From JAYXXU01 sp049301135 (GTDB lineage: Bacteria > Pseudomonadota > Gammaproteobacteria > Pseudomonadales > Moraxellaceae): DNA of 24,563 bases. Positions 22,155-24,563 of the stretch are shown here, piece after piece. The stretch lies in NCBI GenBank assembly GCA_049301135.1, contig JBAQKP010000034.1:1-24563 (forward strand), read 5' to 3'. A program made the position numbers and the translations under genes. The notes under the pieces were generated by a model. The model saw only the letters and a list, made by a program, of their open reading frames with translations, had not been told where the DNA came from and did not search any database. The stretch's first letter is position 1. Every line of letters starts with the position of its first letter.

Positions 22155-23579
22155 CTATTTTCCAGCAGTCTGTCGGACAGCTTCGTCTAGGGTGCGTAGG
22201 AAGTCGTCAGAGTTTTGCAGCTTGATTGAGATGGCTTGGGCTGTGGCGCGTTGCATAGGGGTCAAGTACTGCTCGAGGATGTCACGAAATTTATTAACTG
22301 CTTGTGCTCTATCTCGAGATAGACCTACCTGTGCATGATTTACCAATGCGTAAGCCACTATTAGACTTTTTGCAACACCGTTCCCATTCGCGTACATCAT
22401 CCCTAACAAAACTTGAGCATTAGTCTGCCCTTGACTCGCTGCAAGCCGATACCACTTAGCAGCATCCGTATCACTTTTTGGCACACCTGTGCCATTGGCA
22501 TACATCGAACCAAGATTGAGTTGTGCACTAGCATTACCTTGATCCGCCGCCAGCCGATACCATCTCACAGCCTCCACATCACTTTTGGACACACCTCGAC
22601 CATTGTCGTACATCAAGCCAAGAGCATATTGCGCATTCGCATTCCCTTGATCCGCCGCTAGTCGATACCATTTGACGGCCTCCAAGTCATTTCTTAGCAC
22701 ACCCTCGCCTTTGGCGTACATCAAACCAAGGTTATATTGGGCACTGTCATCACCCTGATCAGCAGCCAGCCGATACCACTTCACCGCCTCCGTGTGGTTT
22801 TTTGGAGCGCTTCGGCCATTGGAGTACATCTCACCAAGGACAAGCTGCGCAGTGAGGGCAAGCTGCGGATTATTAGCTCCCTGAACTGCCACCAGTCGAA
22901 ACCACTTGACTGCTTCCGTGTCGTTTTTTGGGACACCTAGGCCGTTGGCGTAACTCACACCAAGGATAAACTGCGCGTCAGCATCGCCCTGAACTGCCGC
23001 CATTCGATACCACTTCACCGCCTCTGTGTCGTTTTTTGGGACGCCTCGGCCGTTGGCGTACATCTCACCAAGAATAAGCTGCGCAGTAAGAGCAAGCTGT
23101 GGATTAGTAATCCCTTGAACTGCTGCCAGCTGATACCACTTCACCGCCTCTGTGTCATTTTTTAGTACACCTAGGCCATTGGCATAACTTCCACCAAGCA
23201 TAAACTGCGCGTCAGCATCGCCCTGATCTGCCGCCCGCCGATACCACTTCACCGCCTCCGTGTCGTTTTTCGGAACGCCGCTGCCTTGGGCATAAAGCAC
23301 ACCAAGGGTAAACTGCGCATTAGCATAACCCTGATCTGCCGCCCGCCGATACCACTTCACCGCCTCCGTTTTGCTTTTTGGCACGCCAGTGCCAATGTTA
23401 TACATTGTCCCAAGTTTATATTGCGCAGCTGCATCCCCCGCATGTGCCAGTGGCTGCCACTCTCTTAAAGCAGTTGCATAATCTCTGCGCTCATAAGCAG
23501 CCAACCCCTCCTCAAACCCCGCCCACACGCCACCCTGCAACACCGACCACAACAGCACCACCACACCTAACTTTTTCAT
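22155..23579 (-). CDS. Secreted Sel1-repeat (TPR-like) protein
   Basis: 474 residues. A signal peptide MKKLGVVVLLWSVLQGGVWA is followed by about ten Sel1 repeats of 36 residues (TEAVKWYRLAADQGxAxAQxxLGxMYxxGxGVPKxD), forming an alpha-solenoid for protein-protein contacts in the periplasm. Two units are longer (42 residues) because of an insert reading NPQLALTAQL. The C-terminal 70 residues are non-repetitive (FRDILEQYLTPMQRATAQAI). Three ATGs open the frame; ATG 23579 has AAGGGG six bases upstream. No partner can be inferred; it lies just downstream of murJ, same strand. Confidence 0.9.
   Translation of the reverse strand: MKKLGVVVLLWSVLQGGVWAGFEEGLAAYERRDYATALREWQPLAHAGDAAAQYKLGTMYNIGTGVPKSKTEAVKWYRRAADQGYANAQFTLGVLYAQGSGVPKNDTEAVKWYRRAADQGDADAQFMLGGSYANGLGVLKNDTEAVKWYQLAAVQGITNPQLALTAQLILGEMYANGRGVPKNDTEAVKWYRMAAVQGDADAQFILGVSYANGLGVPKNDTEAVKWFRLVAVQGANNPQLALTAQLVLGEMYSNGRSAPKNHTEAVKWYRLAADQGDDSAQYNLGLMYAKGEGVLRNDLEAVKWYRLAADQGNANAQYALGLMYDNGRGVSKSDVEAVRWYRLAADQGNASAQLNLGSMYANGTGVPKSDTDAAKWYRLAASQGQTNAQVLLGMMYANGNGVAKSLIVAYALVNHAQVGLSRDRAQAVNKFRDILEQYLTPMQRATAQAISIKLQNSDDFLRTLDEAVRQTAGK
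22794..23261 (-). repeat. Tandem 234-bp duplication inside the Sel1 gene
   Basis: Two adjacent 78-residue units (23028-23261 and 22794-23027), each a 36-residue plus a 42-residue Sel1 repeat. They differ at scattered residues (for example NGLGVLKND vs NGLGVPKND), so the duplication is not very recent. Confidence 0.75.
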
Positions 23580-23600
23580 CATCATCCCCTTACTTAACGA

Positions 23601-24563
23601 TTAACGATGCCGTAACTCCCTTGGCCGAAACCCCGTCGCCAGCAACGCCCCAGCATACACAGCCCCACCCCACGCACACAACAACAGCAACCCCACCGCC
23701 CGCAACCACTGATCCTCAGCCGCCGAATACCACTGCAACCCAACCCACAGCGCTGCTACCATCGCAGCATTTGCCACGCCATAACACAGCGCCAAGCGCC
23801 GCCAATGCGCCCCAAACCGATAAATCCCCTGCCGATGCAACTGCCAATACAACATGCCTGCATTCACAAATGCCGCCAAGGTCGACGACAACGCCAACGC
23901 TACATGCTCCGCCGCCCAGCCCATCCACTTAAACAACGCAATCAGCAAAACGTTCGACACGATATTCACCCCGACCGCGATCAAACCAATCCGTACCGGC
24001 GTCTTGGTATCTTGCCGTGCATAAAACGCTGGCGCAAAAATCTTAATCAACATAAAGGTCAAAATACTGGCCGACATCGCCTGCAACGCAAACGCCGACA
24101 TCCGCACATCATCCGCGCCAAACTCACCACGCTGAAACAACGCCTGCATCATCGGCTCAGCCAACATATACATCGCAATACTGGCCGGAACGCCGACCAA
24201 CACAATCACCTTGGCCGCCCAGTCGATCATCGCACGGAATTTTTCTTGGTTGGCCTCGGCATGCTTGGCCGACAACGCCGGCAAAATCACCGTCGCAATC
24301 GCAATCCCAATCAAGCCCAACGGCAACTCGGTCAGTCGCTCAGCGGTATACAGCCACGTCACCGATCCGGTCACCATAAACGATGCCCACACCGTATTGA
24401 GTAACAGATTGATCTGCACCACCGACACCCCAAACAACGCCGGCAGCATCAGTTTTAAAATCCGTCGCACCCCTTCATGCTTAAAATCGACTTTCGGTGG
24501 AATCAGCAATTTCTTGTTGTGCAACTCTGGAATCTGAATCGCCAGTTGCAGGATACCCGCGAT
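23601..24563 (-). CDS. murJ: Lipid II flippase MurJ, C-terminal part, cut by window edge
   Basis: Inner-membrane MATE/MOP-superfamily flippase for the peptidoglycan precursor lipid II. About 320 residues are visible in a frame open to the window edge (IAGILQLAIQIPEL at the edge), with motifs LMLPALFGVSVVQIN, WLYTAERLTELPLG and IATVILPALS, then FAPAFYARQDTKTPVRIGL. About ten helices remain. The N-terminal part with the first helices lies beyond 24563. The Sel1 gene follows after 21 bases on the same strand. Confidence 0.94.
   Translation of the reverse strand: MAGILQLAIQIPELHNKKLLIPPKVDFKHEGVRRILKLMLPALFGVSVVQINLLLNTVWASFMVTGSVTWLYTAERLTELPLGLIGIAIATVILPALSAKHAEANQEKFRAMIDWAAKVIVLVGVPASIAMYMLAEPMMQALFQRGEFGADDVRMSAFALQAMSASILTFMLIKIFAPAFYARQDTKTPVRIGLIAVGVNIVSNVLLIALFKWMGWAAEHVALALSSTLAAFVNAGMLYWQLHRQGIYRFGAHWRRLALCYGVANAAMVAALWVGLQWYSAAEDQWLRAVGLLLLCAWGGAVYAGALLATGFRPRELRHR

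Noticed and set aside
22155..23585. CRISPR-like or noncoding tandem array from the regular ~108-bp periodicity
   Set aside because: The period equals 36 codons of Sel1 repeats in one long reading frame with a signal peptide.

Overview
The window looks like a chromosomal segment from a gammaproteobacterium of the order Pseudomonadales, most likely close to Moraxellaceae. This rests on recalled protein similarity and gene neighbourhoods (a two-ACT SerB beside an AhpA/YtjB-like membrane protein, a rhodanese gene coupled to psd, glmU-glmS coupling), not on a search. Most of it is housekeeping DNA with tightly packed genes, many start/stop overlaps and several TTG starts.

Layout. Positions 1-5733, all minus strand: ribBA, ribH, nusB, a strong terminator hairpin, thiL, pgpA, glmU and the 5' part of glmS (riboflavin, transcription antitermination, thiamine diphosphate, phosphatidylglycerol and UDP-GlcNAc synthesis). 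Positions 5914-6701, plus strand: a promoter, a yybP-ykoY manganese riboswitch, a hairpin that could hide the ribosome binding site, and a TMEM165/GDT1-family manganese exporter. Positions 6735-9269: divergent YtjB-like membrane protein and serB. Positions 9493-12715: a small membrane protein, an SCP2-domain protein, then bioB-bioF.

Positions about 12720-14740 form an AT-rich accessory island: an HNH endonuclease gene interrupted by an in-frame TGA, a convergent DNA cytosine-5 methyltransferase, and a divergent 64-residue CI-like helix-turn-helix regulator. Two tandem 17-bp operator-like palindromes lie across overlapping promoters between the last two. This reads as a type II restriction-modification cassette with its own controller and a damaged or readthrough-dependent nuclease.

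Positions 14824-20811 return to ordinary genes: cupin, lipoprotein, EamA transporter, dtd, a DUF2059-like secreted protein, rhodanese-psd, a DUF808/YedI membrane protein and a small four-helix membrane protein. Positions 20841-22147 are a second accessory patch: a Uma2-family nuclease-like gene and a BrnT/BrnA toxin-antitoxin pair whose promoter spacer is filled by a palindrome; a perfect 16-bp direct repeat brackets the pair. The window ends with a secreted Sel1-repeat protein and the C-terminal part of murJ on the minus strand.

The best leads are the restriction-modification cassette with its in-frame TGA and tandem operators, the manganese riboswitch/exporter unit, and the brnTA module with its operator and flanking repeats.
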